A DNA stretch of 64,000 bases from Methanobrevibacter sp. TMH8 (GTDB taxonomy: Archaea > Methanobacteriota > Methanobacteria > Methanobacteriales > Methanobacteriaceae), in assembly GCF_020148105.1 (NCBI RefSeq), contig NZ_JAHLZE010000012.1, positions 1 through 64,000 on the forward strand. Direction: 5' to 3'. The notes under the pieces were generated by a model. It saw only the letters and a program-made list of their open reading frames with translations, was not told the DNA's origin and did no database searches. The translations under genes were made by a program, and so were the position numbers. Shown here piece by piece: positions 19,694 through 29,981 of the stretch (position 1 is the stretch's first letter; the number at the start of each line of letters is the position of its first letter).

Positions 19694-22072
19694 TTACAAT
19701 TCTGTAGAAATAATCTTTTTAGGATTCAATCTAATTTCTTCATTATATTCATCAAAATTAACATCTGCAATAATTTTTATACCAAGTCCAGCTAAATTTT
19801 CAACTTTACCTTCTAAAACACCTTCATCAGCACTATCTTCTACGATTTCAGCTGCTTCATCAGTAGTCATATCAAGTAATTTTTCAGCCAACTTTCCAAA
19901 GAAAGTAATGGAAATATCACCAGTATCATCTTCAATCCTTGCTGGAATCATTAAAAGATATCTTGGTTTTTCAACATCTTCACCACAATAATCACAGACA
20001 TATTCATCATCAAGTTGTTCTAATCTATTATTACAATTAGGACATCTTGCAGAAAGAATATTGTTACCAAAAGTATCTCCTAGATTTCCTTGGATTTTAA
20101 CATTTTTATCATCATCTTCTAAATCAGCTATATTTTTAGATACATATAATATTTCTTCTAATTCTTCAAATGAAGGTAAATCTTTTAAATCATCCTCATT
20201 TGCTTTAGTAATTTTAGTACTGTTACTTATACTTAATTCAAGCTGATCATTTCTAAAAGATACACGAGGATTTTCAATTTTTAAAGCATCCCCTACTTCA
20301 TATTGGATTTCTGCTTGTTCATTCCAAAGAGTTGTTCTTATAATTCCAGTATCATCCCCTATTTCCATATTTCTAAGGAGGCCCGGAGTTCCATCTTGTC
20401 TTTGGAATTCATTAGGTTCTTGAATATCGACGATTCTAGCTATTACTTTTACATTTACATCATCTTCTTCTAAATCTTCAATTTTTTTGAGAGTGTAAAT
20501 CATATCTTCAAGTTCTGTAAATGAAGGTAAATCTCCAGTATCTTCTTCAGCCAATTCTATTACTCTTGCTGTTTTTCCTATATTTAATTCAACAGCATAA
20601 AGACCCATTCTAGTTCTAGCATTTTCAATTAAGAAAGCTTTTCCAGGTTCAAAATTATTTTGAGCTTTTTCATCCCAAAACGAAAGCCTGATCATTCCTG
20701 TTTCATCTGCCAAATCTCCAGATCTAACAAGACCAGTTGTTCCATCATCTCTTTGGAATTCTCTCGGATCATTCATATTTATAATTCTACCAAGAACATC
20801 CACTTCCTCACCATCTTCTTCTATAAGTTGAACTTGTTCAACTTTAATTGGGCCTAATTGAGCTTGATATTCTTTTAAAACATCAATTAAATTATTTTCT
20901 TCATCAGGATCTGTTATAATCTGAGTATTCCAATTTGTATTAACTCTATATCCAGTTTCAGTATATTCATCAAATTCAATATTTCCACCAGTTATTTTAA
21001 TTATATCTCCTTTGTTGATTTCCAAATTAGTGTCATCTCCCCAAAGAGTTACTCTGATAGAACCTGTATCATCAGCTATTTCAATAGATTTAACTGCACC
21101 TTTAGAACCATCAGCTCTATCAAACTCAATAGTATCTTGGATTTTAGTAACTAGGCCAATTAAAGAAACATCTTTCATTTCTTGTACTTCAGCTATTTTT
21201 AATACTTTATCTTCATATTCTGGAACTTCAAAATCTCCTTTTATTATCCTTCCATCCCAATGGCTTAAAGAAATCTCACCATTTCGTTCACGTGCAGATG
21301 CAGAGAGTATTTTTAGAGAATCCCCCTCATTTAATTCTAGGCTGTTGATTAAGTCTGTATCTTTGTTCCATAATGTATAGCTAATTTTTCCAGTTTCATC
21401 TTGAAGTTCTAAAGAAGCTACTTGCCCTTCTTTTCCGTTTTTCTCATAAGTCCTAATTTTAGGAAGTCTTATAAGTCTAGCTATGATATTTACTTCAGTA
21501 TCTGGTTCAATATCAGAAATAAGAGTTATAGGTTCTTCATATTCAGGCAAATCTAAATAATCTTCACTATCTAAAACATCAATAGTTGATCGAGGAGTTA
21601 AATGAATTTCTTTGGTCCCTGGCCTGTATCCATCTTTAACATCTACCTTGTTTATTTGAACAACATCCCCCTCATTAATCTGTTTTAAAAGTTTTATGTT
21701 TTCTGTCCATAGAACAGCCCTAATTTCCCCAGTATCATCAGCAATTTTTAAATTAGCTAGTTTTCCAACTTTCCCTTTTCTGCTTGTAAATACTTTAGGA
21801 TTCGAAATACCCATTATACGACCGATGACACTTAAATTTTGAGCACCAGATTCTAACTTAGATATTTTGTCCATAAGATGTTCTTCATTTTCAGATCTAT
21901 GTTCATTTTTTTCAGTGATATATTCCCCCACAACAGTCCTAGCTATGTCAAGATCACTCATAAAACTTATATCTTCATAATCTTTCTTTTTTTCCTTCAT
22001 TTTCTCTAAAAATTCTTCTTCAGAGATTTTATCCCTAATTTTTTCATATTCTTCAATTATTTCATTATCCAT
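19694..22072 (-). CDS. Replication protein A, single-stranded DNA-binding protein with multiple OB folds
   Basis: Six repeats of the OB-fold signature are visible: DDTGEIRAVLW, DETGKISYTLW, DDTGSIRVTLW, DETGMIRLSFW, DDTGIIRTTLW and DDTGDISITFF. The last follows a zinc finger, CPNC and CDYC at about residues 677-695, the arrangement of archaeal RPA. The N-terminus is a helical acidic segment. At 792 residues this is a single-chain RPA; some related methanogens have the protein split into two genes. It coats single-stranded DNA in replication and repair. radA is next downstream. Confidence 0.93.
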   Translation of the reverse strand: MDNEIIEEYEKIRDKISEEEFLEKMKEKKKDYEDISFMSDLDIARTVVGEYITEKNEHRSENEEHLMDKISKLESGAQNLSVIGRIMGISNPKVFTSRKGKVGKLANLKIADDTGEIRAVLWTENIKLLKQINEGDVVQINKVDVKDGYRPGTKEIHLTPRSTIDVLDSEDYLDLPEYEEPITLISDIEPDTEVNIIARLIRLPKIRTYEKNGKEGQVASLELQDETGKISYTLWNKDTDLINSLELNEGDSLKILSASARERNGEISLSHWDGRIIKGDFEVPEYEDKVLKIAEVQEMKDVSLIGLVTKIQDTIEFDRADGSKGAVKSIEIADDTGSIRVTLWGDDTNLEINKGDIIKITGGNIEFDEYTETGYRVNTNWNTQIITDPDEENNLIDVLKEYQAQLGPIKVEQVQLIEEDGEEVDVLGRIINMNDPREFQRDDGTTGLVRSGDLADETGMIRLSFWDEKAQNNFEPGKAFLIENARTRMGLYAVELNIGKTARVIELAEEDTGDLPSFTELEDMIYTLKKIEDLEEDDVNVKVIARIVDIQEPNEFQRQDGTPGLLRNMEIGDDTGIIRTTLWNEQAEIQYEVGDALKIENPRVSFRNDQLELSISNSTKITKANEDDLKDLPSFEELEEILYVSKNIADLEDDDKNVKIQGNLGDTFGNNILSARCPNCNNRLEQLDDEYVCDYCGEDVEKPRYLLMIPARIEDDTGDISITFFGKLAEKLLDMTTDEAAEIVEDSADEGVLEGKVENLAGLGIKIIADVNFDEYNEEIRLNPKKIISTEL

Positions 22073-22876
22073 ACCAAGCCCTCACACTTTTAATATTAAT
22101 TATTGTTACCAATTAAATAATCCTTATCTAAGAGAGGTAATGAGAAGTAATATTTTGAAAATAAATTTCTAAGTTACTTTTCAAATTTTCAATTTTACAA
22201 GGTTAAACCAAACTTAGATTTTAAATATATTCTTATAGTGATGTTTTACTTTTATTCATATTTCATTTGATTTTATATTATATTATCTAATTCTAATTAA
22301 TTTTGACTAGTTTTAATTAATTTTAACTAATTTTCATTTTAATATTTAGATACTTCTTGTCTATACTTTCATGATATAAAATAATATATTTTATTTAATA
22401 ATCAATGATAAAAATTTTAATACAATAATAGCTATATATTGATAATAAGCTACAATAAAGCCACATATTATTATTATATATATTATATTATTATTCTCAT
22501 TTATAATTAAATTTAGTATATAAAATTAAATCATGAAAATATTATTAATTATTTAATTATTAAGAAAGTATTTTTATATTTTAAATAAAATTAGTAATAA
22601 CTTATATATAAATATTATTACAATAATTTTGGAAAATTGTTATATTATAAAAATAATCATTTCTTATATTGAAATTGTGTTCTCATAATAAAATTATTTT
22701 AAATAAAATTATTTTATATAAATATAATAGAAATAATTCATTATAATATTCTTATTAAATAAAGTTAAAATGTTTTAAAAAGATTATATAAAGAAATTAT
22801 CCAAAGATAATTATCTAAAGAAGTTATTATAAAGTAAAAACATATTCTAATATAGGAAATTTTATATATTTTAAAA
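22073..22876. other. Long AT-rich spacer between housekeeping block and polysaccharide island
   Basis: About 800 bp without a gene. A short GGTTAAACC element lies near 22200, and the rest is A/T words (TTTTAATTAATTTTAACTAATTTT type). No tRNA, terminal inverted repeat or integrase remnant was seen that would mark an insertion boundary. Confidence 0.45.
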
Positions 22877-24277
22877 TCAATAAGCATTTCTATTTCCTTT
22901 AATTATAGTTTTCCACATTATTAATAAATCTAATCCTAAGTACCAATTTTCTACATATTCAATATCATATTCAATACGTCTTTTAATAGAAGTATTTCCC
23001 CTATAACCATGTACCTGAGCAAGTCCAGTGAGTCCTGGTCTTACTTGATGTTTTACCATGTATTTTGGAATATCACTCCTAAATTTTTCAACAAAATAAG
23101 GTCTTTCTGGTCTTGGACCTACAACACTCATTTCACCTTTTAATACATTGAAAAATTGAGGTAATTCATCTATACTAGTTTTTCTAATGAAATCTCCTAC
23201 TTTTGTCTTTCTTGGATCATCTTTAGTAGTCCATTCTGATTTTTCATCATTTTCATCTTGTACTTTCATGCTTCTAAACTTATACATCATAAAAGGTTTT
23301 CTTTGATAACCAATTCGTTCTTGTTTAAAAATAATTGGTCCAGGAGATGTTAATTTAATAGCTATGGCCGTTATAATCATAATTGGTGAAGTAATAAGTA
23401 TAGCGATTAAAGAAATAATAATATCAGAAGATTTCTTTATAAAACTATTTAAAGCATCATCTAAAGGAACATAACGAATATTTATGATAGGTAACTCATC
23501 TATCATGTCAATAGAAGGTTTTGCTGGAATATATTTGTAATAATCTGGAATAATTTCAGCTTTTACACCTTGATTTTCACATATATCTACTAATTTCATT
23601 AGGTTATCATAGTACTTAAGAGGAATAGCAATTATAACCCTGTCATATTCATTATTTGCTAATAATTCATCAAGATCATCGATTTTTGCAATAACTTTAG
23701 AATTTCCAATTATATGTCCAATTTCGTGACGAGAACCTAAAAACCCACTTATAGAATAACCTAGATATTTTTTTGATGTTATTTTTTCAGCAAATTTAAT
23801 AGCTAATTCTCCATCTCCTACAATTAAAACATGTTTCATGTTTTGATCATTAGCCCTAATATGCTTTAAAATCTCTCTAAAAATATATCTTTCAATTATA
23901 GCAAATAATGTACTTAAAACAGCGAAGACAAATAAAAGTATTCTTGAATAATCAGGTTGTTCAATAATGAACAATGTAGCTATTGATAATGCGAAAACAA
24001 AAATATTAGCTTTTACAATTTGACTAGCTTCAGGTATAATACTAGATTGATCCCTAAATGGTTTATAAAGACCTAAAAAATAATATGATAATAAGTATAA
24101 AGGGATTATGAAAATAACCATCAGCAGATATTTTTCAAAAGAAAGAAAGCCTCCCAATGGCCCAAAAAGAGTTGTTTTGAATCTTAAAAACCATGCCACA
24201 ATAAAAGCTAGAATTAGAACAGATGCATCAATTACGATTAATATAGTATTTAAAAATCGTTGGTTTTGTTTAATCAT
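22877..24277 (-). CDS. Polyprenyl glycosylphosphotransferase (initiating sugar-phosphate transferase)
   Basis: Enzymes of this bacterial WbaP/EpsL-like family move a sugar-1-phosphate onto a polyprenyl-phosphate carrier, the first step of polysaccharide assembly. The 466 residues have four or five N-terminal membrane segments, a CoA-binding-like Rossmann domain (HVLIVGDGELAIKFAEK), another membrane segment, then the catalytic domain. That domain contains FKQERIGYQRKPFMMYKFRSMK, TSIDELPQFFNVLKGEMSVVGPRPE and RPGLTGLAQVHGYRG. In an archaeon the carrier would be a dolichol-type phosphate, which is inference. No Shine-Dalgarno site is seen. It is the leftmost gene of the island. Confidence 0.92.
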   Translation of the reverse strand: MIKQNQRFLNTILIVIDASVLILAFIVAWFLRFKTTLFGPLGGFLSFEKYLLMVIFIIPLYLLSYYFLGLYKPFRDQSSIIPEASQIVKANIFVFALSIATLFIIEQPDYSRILLFVFAVLSTLFAIIERYIFREILKHIRANDQNMKHVLIVGDGELAIKFAEKITSKKYLGYSISGFLGSRHEIGHIIGNSKVIAKIDDLDELLANNEYDRVIIAIPLKYYDNLMKLVDICENQGVKAEIIPDYYKYIPAKPSIDMIDELPIINIRYVPLDDALNSFIKKSSDIIISLIAILITSPIMIITAIAIKLTSPGPIIFKQERIGYQRKPFMMYKFRSMKVQDENDEKSEWTTKDDPRKTKVGDFIRKTSIDELPQFFNVLKGEMSVVGPRPERPYFVEKFRSDIPKYMVKHQVRPGLTGLAQVHGYRGNTSIKRRIEYDIEYVENWYLGLDLLIMWKTIIKGNRNAY

Positions 24278-24693
24278 ATTATCTGGATTATTTGGTTAAA
24301 TTTCAAAGTAAAACTCTTTAAGCGTGAATCAAATATCAATATAATTAAGAATATGTTATATTATTAATTAGATATCAATTATTATTAATTAATATTAATT
24401 ATATTTAGTTATATTTAAATATCTTATCTTATTAATTATTTATCTTAATATTAAATATTTTATTATAATTATTTTATTATAAACATTTATATAATCATTA
24501 CTAAAAAATTTATATATTAAATATCATTATTATAACTGTTAATATTTATAAATATAATAATTATTAAAAATTTAGTAGAAAATAAATACTAAATATATAT
24601 TTATATGTAATTAATAAAAATTATAAAAAATATATAAAATTATATAAAATATATTAAATATATTAAAAATATTAAAAATATTATAAAATAGAT
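24278..24693. other. AT-rich spacer with simple A/T repeats
   Basis: No gene recognised. Short tandem words such as AATATATTAAAAATATTA occur close to the stop of the next GT2 gene. Confidence 0.4.
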
Positions 24694-25566
24694 TTATTTT
24701 TTAAAAATATTTAAAAATAGTTTAATTATTAAAAGAAGAGTTATACCTATGTAAACAATAATTTTTGTAAATAATGAATATTTATCAGTATAATGCTTCT
24801 TATAAAAAAGATACATGGCCCTATGAAATTCATATATTAGCTTTGACTTCTGTTTCTTACTACTTGAACCTTTATAATGAATAATATCTACTTTTCCATA
24901 ATAAATGACCTTCCAACCAGCTTTTTTTATTCGATAGCACCAATCAATATCTTCACCATACATGAAATAATCTTCATCTAAAAGGCCTATTTCAATTATT
25001 GTTTCATTTCTAACAAGCATGAATGCTCCAACCAAACTATCTACTTCATAAACTTCATCTGGGTCGAGATTATCAAGATTATAATTATCAGAATTCGAAT
25101 TTTTACTAATTTTAGAAAGTCCAAATAATCTATAAAATGAATTTTTAGGATTTGGAAAACTACGTTTAGCTGCTTTATCTAAATCTCCATTTGGAAGAAG
25201 AATTTTAGGCCCAATAGCACCTATATCATTGTTATGTTTGATGTATTCCAAAGGAATATCTATTGACCCTTTTTTTACTATGGTATCAGAATTTAAAAGA
25301 AGTATGAAATTTCCTTTTGATTTTCTAATAGCTATATTATTTGCAGCTGCAAAACCTTGATTAGAATCATTAGCAATTAATTTTATTTTTCCACTAGATA
25401 TTTCATTTTGAAAAGTTGATTCCAGCTTTTGATAGCTACCATCTTGAGAATCATTATCAACTATAAAAATCTCATATGAGGATTTTACAGTTTTTAACAC
25501 TGAATTAACAGTATTTTTTGTCAAATCATGAGTTTTATAATTAACAATGATAATTGATAAATCCAT
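24694..25566 (-). CDS. GT2 family glycosyltransferase with C-terminal membrane helix
   Basis: The GT-A fold is visible from the first residues: LSIIIVNYKTHDLT, then IVDNDSQDGS, NQGFAAANN and LLLNSDT as the metal-binding D-x-D region. The later DEDYFMYGEDIDWCYRIKKAGW is typical of rhamnosyltransferase-like members. A hydrophobic segment near the end (IIVYIGITLLLIIKLFLNIF) should anchor it to the membrane. It is 290 residues and complete. TGTG lies 5 nt before the ATG. The next upstream GT2 gene ends 13 nt away, so they share a transcript. A rhamnosyl donor is a guess from the family and the presence of rml genes. Confidence 0.88.
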   Translation of the reverse strand: MDLSIIIVNYKTHDLTKNTVNSVLKTVKSSYEIFIVDNDSQDGSYQKLESTFQNEISSGKIKLIANDSNQGFAAANNIAIRKSKGNFILLLNSDTIVKKGSIDIPLEYIKHNNDIGAIGPKILLPNGDLDKAAKRSFPNPKNSFYRLFGLSKISKNSNSDNYNLDNLDPDEVYEVDSLVGAFMLVRNETIIEIGLLDEDYFMYGEDIDWCYRIKKAGWKVIYYGKVDIIHYKGSSSKKQKSKLIYEFHRAMYLFYKKHYTDKYSLFTKIIVYIGITLLLIIKLFLNIFKK

Positions 25567-25579
25567 TTAATCACATAGT

Positions 25580-26575
25580 CTATTTAATTAATAGTTTGAA
25601 TGTATTTATTATTAATTTCCATTCAATCTTAAAATAATTTTTTAAATTAGAAGATTTAAACCCATTTTTTTTGATTTTTTTTCTATTATTTAATCCTTCT
25701 TTTAATCCTTCTAAATATAATTTTCCATAACCTTTTCTAAGGAAAAAGAGATATTTTATTAAGAATCCTATAAATAAAAACCCTATATTAAGTAATATTT
25801 GAGGCCAAGGCATATTTTTATAAATAACCCAAATGTTGTTTCTGGCAGCTAATTTTATTTTGAATTCATTATATCTACTACCACTACTACCACTGCCTAT
25901 ATGGTATACAATCGCATTAGGAGAATATACATTTGTATAACCATTGATTAATGCCCTAAATCCTATATCAACATCTTCCATATAGGCAAAAAAGTTTTCA
26001 TCAAAATAACCTATTTCATTTAGGATAGATTTTCTATATAAGGCTGCACCAGCACAACTACTAAAAATTTTTCGAGAATTTGAATAATTTTTTGAAGATT
26101 TTCCATCTCCTGCCTTTTTTGTCCATCCCAATATGGTATATTCATCCCCTGCATCATCTATTAAATCAGGATTTTTATATTGTAGCATCTTACTGCTGAC
26201 ACTAAATATATTTTCATCAATTTCTATTGATTTAACTAAATTAGATATAAAACCTTGTTTAACATCTACATCATTATTAAGCAAACATATATAATCTGTA
26301 TTTTGATCATTAGCTAGTTTTATACCTTGATTAACAGCTTTAGCAAATCCTAAATTATTTTTATTTAAAATTAAGTTGTAATTAATATTATTTAAATTGT
26401 TATCATTAGCTTTATCCTTTAAAAAATCCAAACTACCATCATCTGATCCATTATCAATTATAATAACTTCTAAAAAATGAGATTCATCTCTTTCAGATTC
26501 ATTTTCTAATGATTTCAAACAGTTGCCTAAAAAATTCATACCATTATAGTTAGGAATAACAACAGAAATTTTCAA
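25580..26575 (-). CDS. GT2 family glycosyltransferase
   Basis: It begins KISVVIPNYNGMNFL with IIDNGSDDGS, NLGFAKAVNQG and CLLNNDVDV, then FFAYMEDVDIGFRALING, the same subgroup as its downstream neighbour. A hydrophobic stretch (ILLNIGFLFIGFLIKYLFFL) near residue 270 suggests membrane association. The start is placed at TTG (26573-26575), 6 nt after GGTG. An in-frame ATG 12 nt further upstream would overlap the Shine-Dalgarno site and has none of its own. This gives 331 residues. Confidence 0.86.
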   Translation of the reverse strand: MKISVVIPNYNGMNFLGNCLKSLENESERDESHFLEVIIIDNGSDDGSLDFLKDKANDNNLNNINYNLILNKNNLGFAKAVNQGIKLANDQNTDYICLLNNDVDVKQGFISNLVKSIEIDENIFSVSSKMLQYKNPDLIDDAGDEYTILGWTKKAGDGKSSKNYSNSRKIFSSCAGAALYRKSILNEIGYFDENFFAYMEDVDIGFRALINGYTNVYSPNAIVYHIGSGSSGSRYNEFKIKLAARNNIWVIYKNMPWPQILLNIGFLFIGFLIKYLFFLRKGYGKLYLEGLKEGLNNRKKIKKNGFKSSNLKNYFKIEWKLIINTFKLLIK

Positions 26576-26634
26576 TATTAACACCATTTATAAGGCAAAT
26601 CTTAAATTTAAAATAATATTTATTATTTATACTT

Positions 26635-26710
26635 TTAATATTTAATTCTATATTTAGTTCTAATAGTTAATTCTAATATTTAGTTCTAATATTTAGTTAT
26701 TATAGTATTT
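26635..26710. repeat. Imperfect 13-bp tandem repeat, TATTTAGTTCTAA
   Basis: Four or five imperfect copies of TATTTAGTTCTAA or TTAATTCTAA lie head to tail upstream of the GT2 start. No protein-coding potential. Confidence 0.55.
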
Positions 26711-26825
26711 TTTATATTATTTTTTGGTTTTGATAGTTAGTTTTTATAATTTTATAATTAATTATATTATAATATAATTATTTATAATTTTGAAATAAAA
26801 TAATTATCTAATATTACATCCAAAC

Positions 26826-27974
26826 TTAAAATTCACTTTTCAAAACATAATCAACAATTCTTTTCGAAGAATTACTATCTAAATAATCATAATTATTTTT
26901 AACGAAATTATCAATAAGATTAAAGTCAAAATCATTATTTTTAATTATTTTAATTATTTCATCAGTGTCCTTAGCTATTGGACCAGGAACATCTTTATAA
27001 TCAAAATAAAATCCTCTTTCATATTTTAAATAATAATCTAAATCGAATGGATAAAAAATAATCGGTTTTGATAATAAAGCATATTCTACCATTAAAGATG
27101 AGTAATCTGTTATTAATATGTCTGATATCAGTAGTAATTCTTTTTCATCCGAATAAGTTGTTAAATCAATTACTCCTTCTATTGAAGGCGTTGTAATTTT
27201 AGGATGTGATTTAAATATTAATGAAAATTTATCCCCTAAACATGAATTAAATCTTTTAAAATCAAATTTATTTACAATATCATCATTTTTTTCTTTATTT
27301 TCTCTGAAAGTTGGAGCATATAAAACTAATTTTTTCCCTTTAATTTCAGGATATCTTCTTTCAAGATTTTTTCTTATATTTTTTATATTTTCATTATTAT
27401 TATATTTTTTATTAAAATAGTAATCAATTCTAGGAACTCCAAAATTGAAAATTTGATCTTTATTTACCCCAAATGCTTCTTGATAAAATTCAAAAATGTT
27501 TTTAGAGCTTACAGACAATTTTAAATTCTTATTTGATAATTTTGTTAATATTTTAACATTTTCATCATCAAGCGAGGATATTCCAAATTTTTTAAATGCA
27601 CCTGGAGCATGCCAAAGCTGAAAAATAGTGACATCCTTATTAAAGTTCATATATGCAAGAGGAAAAAAATTATCATTTAGAAATACATATTTTGATTTAG
27701 ATAATCTATATGATCCAATAAAAAAGAAATTTAATAATGTGAAAAATTTTTTTATAGTATTTATTGGAGATTTCACTCCTTGAAAAGAATAATCTTCTTT
27801 AGAAAGAGTATAAAATTTAAATTTATCTCTTTTAGATAGTTCATTTTTAATAAATTTTGAATTCCCATTAAAAGAATTTTTTTTATCAAGAATAAAAAAT
27901 ACATCGTTTCTATTAAAAGAAAATAATTTAAAAAAATTGAAGATATATGCAAATATTTTATATTTAAAATTCAT
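26826..27974 (-). CDS. CDP-glycerol/CDP-ribitol polyol-phosphate transferase, TagB/TagF-like
   Basis: The family transfers glycerol-phosphate or ribitol-phosphate from a CDP-polyol to a growing teichoic-acid-type chain at the membrane face. The key segments are present: QLWHAPGAFKKFG with the catalytic-type histidine near residue 120, APTFRE, FKSHPKI, and the donor-binding ITDYSSLMVEYALLSKPIIFYPFDLDYY. At 382 residues it is one catalytic domain without the long N-terminal part of polymerases such as TagF, so it could be a primase or single-addition enzyme. AGTG lies 5 nt before the ATG. It is next to the ABC exporter and near tarIJ-like genes, which supports a polyol-phosphate substrate. Confidence 0.88.
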   Translation of the reverse strand: MNFKYKIFAYIFNFFKLFSFNRNDVFFILDKKNSFNGNSKFIKNELSKRDKFKFYTLSKEDYSFQGVKSPINTIKKFFTLLNFFFIGSYRLSKSKYVFLNDNFFPLAYMNFNKDVTIFQLWHAPGAFKKFGISSLDDENVKILTKLSNKNLKLSVSSKNIFEFYQEAFGVNKDQIFNFGVPRIDYYFNKKYNNNENIKNIRKNLERRYPEIKGKKLVLYAPTFRENKEKNDDIVNKFDFKRFNSCLGDKFSLIFKSHPKITTPSIEGVIDLTTYSDEKELLLISDILITDYSSLMVEYALLSKPIIFYPFDLDYYLKYERGFYFDYKDVPGPIAKDTDEIIKIIKNNDFDFNLIDNFVKNNYDYLDSNSSKRIVDYVLKSEF

Positions 27975-28035
27975 TATAACACTGTAAACACTGGAAAATA
28001 ATAACTAATCAATGACTTAATATTCTAAGTTTTGA

Positions 28036-28779
28036 TTAGCTCTGAATAATTTCTTCATATTTATTACAAACTTCTTCTATATCCCCTTTCATTATAAGTT
28101 TACCTTTATCTAATAATATTGCTTTATTACAAAGCTCTTTTACTTGAGTTAATGAATGAGAAACAAATAAAACTGTAGTATCATTATCTTCGATTAATTG
28201 CATCATTTTAGCAAATGATTTTTTTCTAAATTTAGCATCACCAACAGACAAAACTTCATCTAAAATTAGTATATCTGGATTAACCACAGTAGAAACAGAA
28301 AATCCTAATCTTGATTTCATTCCAGAAGAATAATTATTTAGAGGAACATCTAAAAAATCTTTAATTTCGGAAAATTCTACAATTTCGTTAAAATGTTCCT
28401 CCATGTATTTTGTAGAAAAACCTAACATAGCCCCTCTAAGAAAAATATTTTCTCTTCCAGTATAATTTCCAGAAAATCCTCCACCTAACTCTAATAAAGG
28501 AACTATTCTTCCTTTTGTTTTTACTGTTCCTTTATTTGGCTTTATAACACCTGCAACAGCTTTAAGAAGTGTACTTTTCCCAGCGCCATTTAACCCCAAA
28601 ATAGCTAACCTATCTCCTTTTTCTACATCAAAAGAAATATCTTCAAGAGCCCAAAATTCTTGATAAAGGAGTTCTCTATTTTTAACTTTTTTAAAATAGT
28701 TTTTTAAACTTATTTTTCCTTCTTTAGCTAGATTGTATTTCATTGAAAGATTTTCAACTTCAATAACTTTTTCACCCAA
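28036..28779 (-). CDS. Polysaccharide/teichoic acid ABC exporter, ATP-binding subunit (TagH/Wzt type)
   Basis: Walker A is GLNGAGKSTLL, the Q-loop region includes PLLELGGGFSGNYTGREN (characteristic of this subfamily), the signature is YSSGMKSRLGFSV, Walker B is ILILDEVLSVGD and the H-loop is VLFVSHS. At 247 residues it lacks the extra C-terminal carbohydrate-binding domain of some Wzt proteins. The start is TTG, 5 nt after GGTG. The permease gene ends 8 nt upstream, so the two form one operon. It should power export of a lipid-linked polymer across the membrane. Confidence 0.94.
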   Translation of the reverse strand: MGEKVIEVENLSMKYNLAKEGKISLKNYFKKVKNRELLYQEFWALEDISFDVEKGDRLAILGLNGAGKSTLLKAVAGVIKPNKGTVKTKGRIVPLLELGGGFSGNYTGRENIFLRGAMLGFSTKYMEEHFNEIVEFSEIKDFLDVPLNNYSSGMKSRLGFSVSTVVNPDILILDEVLSVGDAKFRKKSFAKMMQLIEDNDTTVLFVSHSLTQVKELCNKAILLDKGKLIMKGDIEEVCNKYEEIIQS

Positions 28780-28787
28780 AATATCAC

Positions 28788-29582
28788 CTAAATATAAAGT
28801 ATAAATTTATCTTGGTATTTATATAATAAAACTATCCCAATTATTAAAAAAACCATTGAAAATCCGAAAACAAACAACATTTGGTATGTAGTCGGAGCAA
28901 TTCCGTATAAAATTGAATTTCTAAGCATTAATATTACATTATATACTGGGTTAATGTCAAATAAAAATCTAAATTGTTCAGGGACTGTACTAACAGGATA
29001 AAATATTGCACTACCCCACATCAACATAGTAGTAAAAACTCCCCATAAATGTTGAACATCACGAACAAATATAACAACAGTAGCAAGAACTAATCCCACA
29101 CTCAAAGTTAGTAATAAGATTAGGAAGAATGGCACTATCATAAAAAATGCATTCCATGTTAAATTAACACCTGTAACAACCACTAAAAGAACTAAAACTG
29201 ATAAGGAAATTAAAAATGTAGCATAGTTTCCTAAAACATTAGCTAATGGGAATATATATTTAGGAACATAAATTTTCTTAATTACGCTTGCACTTTTCAA
29301 GGAATTCATTGCTGTCTTAGTTCCACTACTGAAAAAATCAAATAATAATTTTCCACATAAAAGATAAACAGGATAATTTTCAATACTTCTCTTGAAAAAT
29401 GTTGAAAAAATTATTGATAAAACTATTGTAAAGAGTAAAGGACTTAAAAATGTCCAAAAAAGTCCTAAAGAAGATCTTCTATAGGTTAACTTAATGTTTC
29501 TCTTAATAAGTTCATATAAAAGATACTTATATTTTTTAAAATTTAGAATAAACCTATTATTTATTATAAAATCAAAACTCAT
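28788..29582 (-). CDS. Polysaccharide/teichoic acid ABC exporter, permease subunit (TagG/Wzm type)
   Basis: It is an ABC-2 type membrane protein of 264 residues with six predicted membrane segments. The family pattern near the N-terminus is RNIKLTYRRSSLGLFWTFLSPLL, and the FVRDVQHLWGVF segment precedes the fifth helix. GGAG lies close upstream of the ATG. The ATPase gene follows by 8 nt. The two would export a finished glycan, in contrast to a Wzy/Wzx pathway; no wzx or wzy gene was recognised in the window. Confidence 0.93.
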   Translation of the reverse strand: MSFDFIINNRFILNFKKYKYLLYELIKRNIKLTYRRSSLGLFWTFLSPLLFTIVLSIIFSTFFKRSIENYPVYLLCGKLLFDFFSSGTKTAMNSLKSASVIKKIYVPKYIFPLANVLGNYATFLISLSVLVLLVVVTGVNLTWNAFFMIVPFFLILLLTLSVGLVLATVVIFVRDVQHLWGVFTTMLMWGSAIFYPVSTVPEQFRFLFDINPVYNVILMLRNSILYGIAPTTYQMLFVFGFSMVFLIIGIVLLYKYQDKFILYI

Positions 29583-29981
29583 TATATCTCCAGGAAATTT
29601 TTAATATATAGTACTATTAAGCTTATTTATTTAATATCTTATTTATTTAATTGCTTATTTATTTAATTCAGTTTTACTATATTAATTTTTATTATTTATA
29701 TTCATTATCTAAATATATAAATCATTAAGATTAATAATTATTTAGTATTTAATAATAATTTGAATTTTAATGATAATATTAAAAAGAATATGTAATAAAT
29801 CCTTTAAATAGGTTTCTAAATATAATTTTAAAGACTATCAGAAATATAATTTTAAAAATTAATAGAATATATTTAGTTTAAAATATAATTATCTTCTTAT
29901 ATTTTATCTAATGTATTATTTAAGGAAAATATAGAATAATTGAACAATATTTAGCTAAAATAAAATAATAATCATATGAAT
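29583..29981. other. AT-rich spacer between tarJ-like gene and exporter operon
   Basis: Contains the leader of the permease gene and short direct repeats of TTATTTATTTAAT near 29625-29665. No gene or RNA recognised. Confidence 0.4.

Noticed and set aside
22073-22876. Integration boundary (att site or insertion sequence remnant) at the left edge of the polysaccharide island
   Set aside because: No tRNA, integrase, transposase fragment or terminal inverted repeat was found in this spacer.
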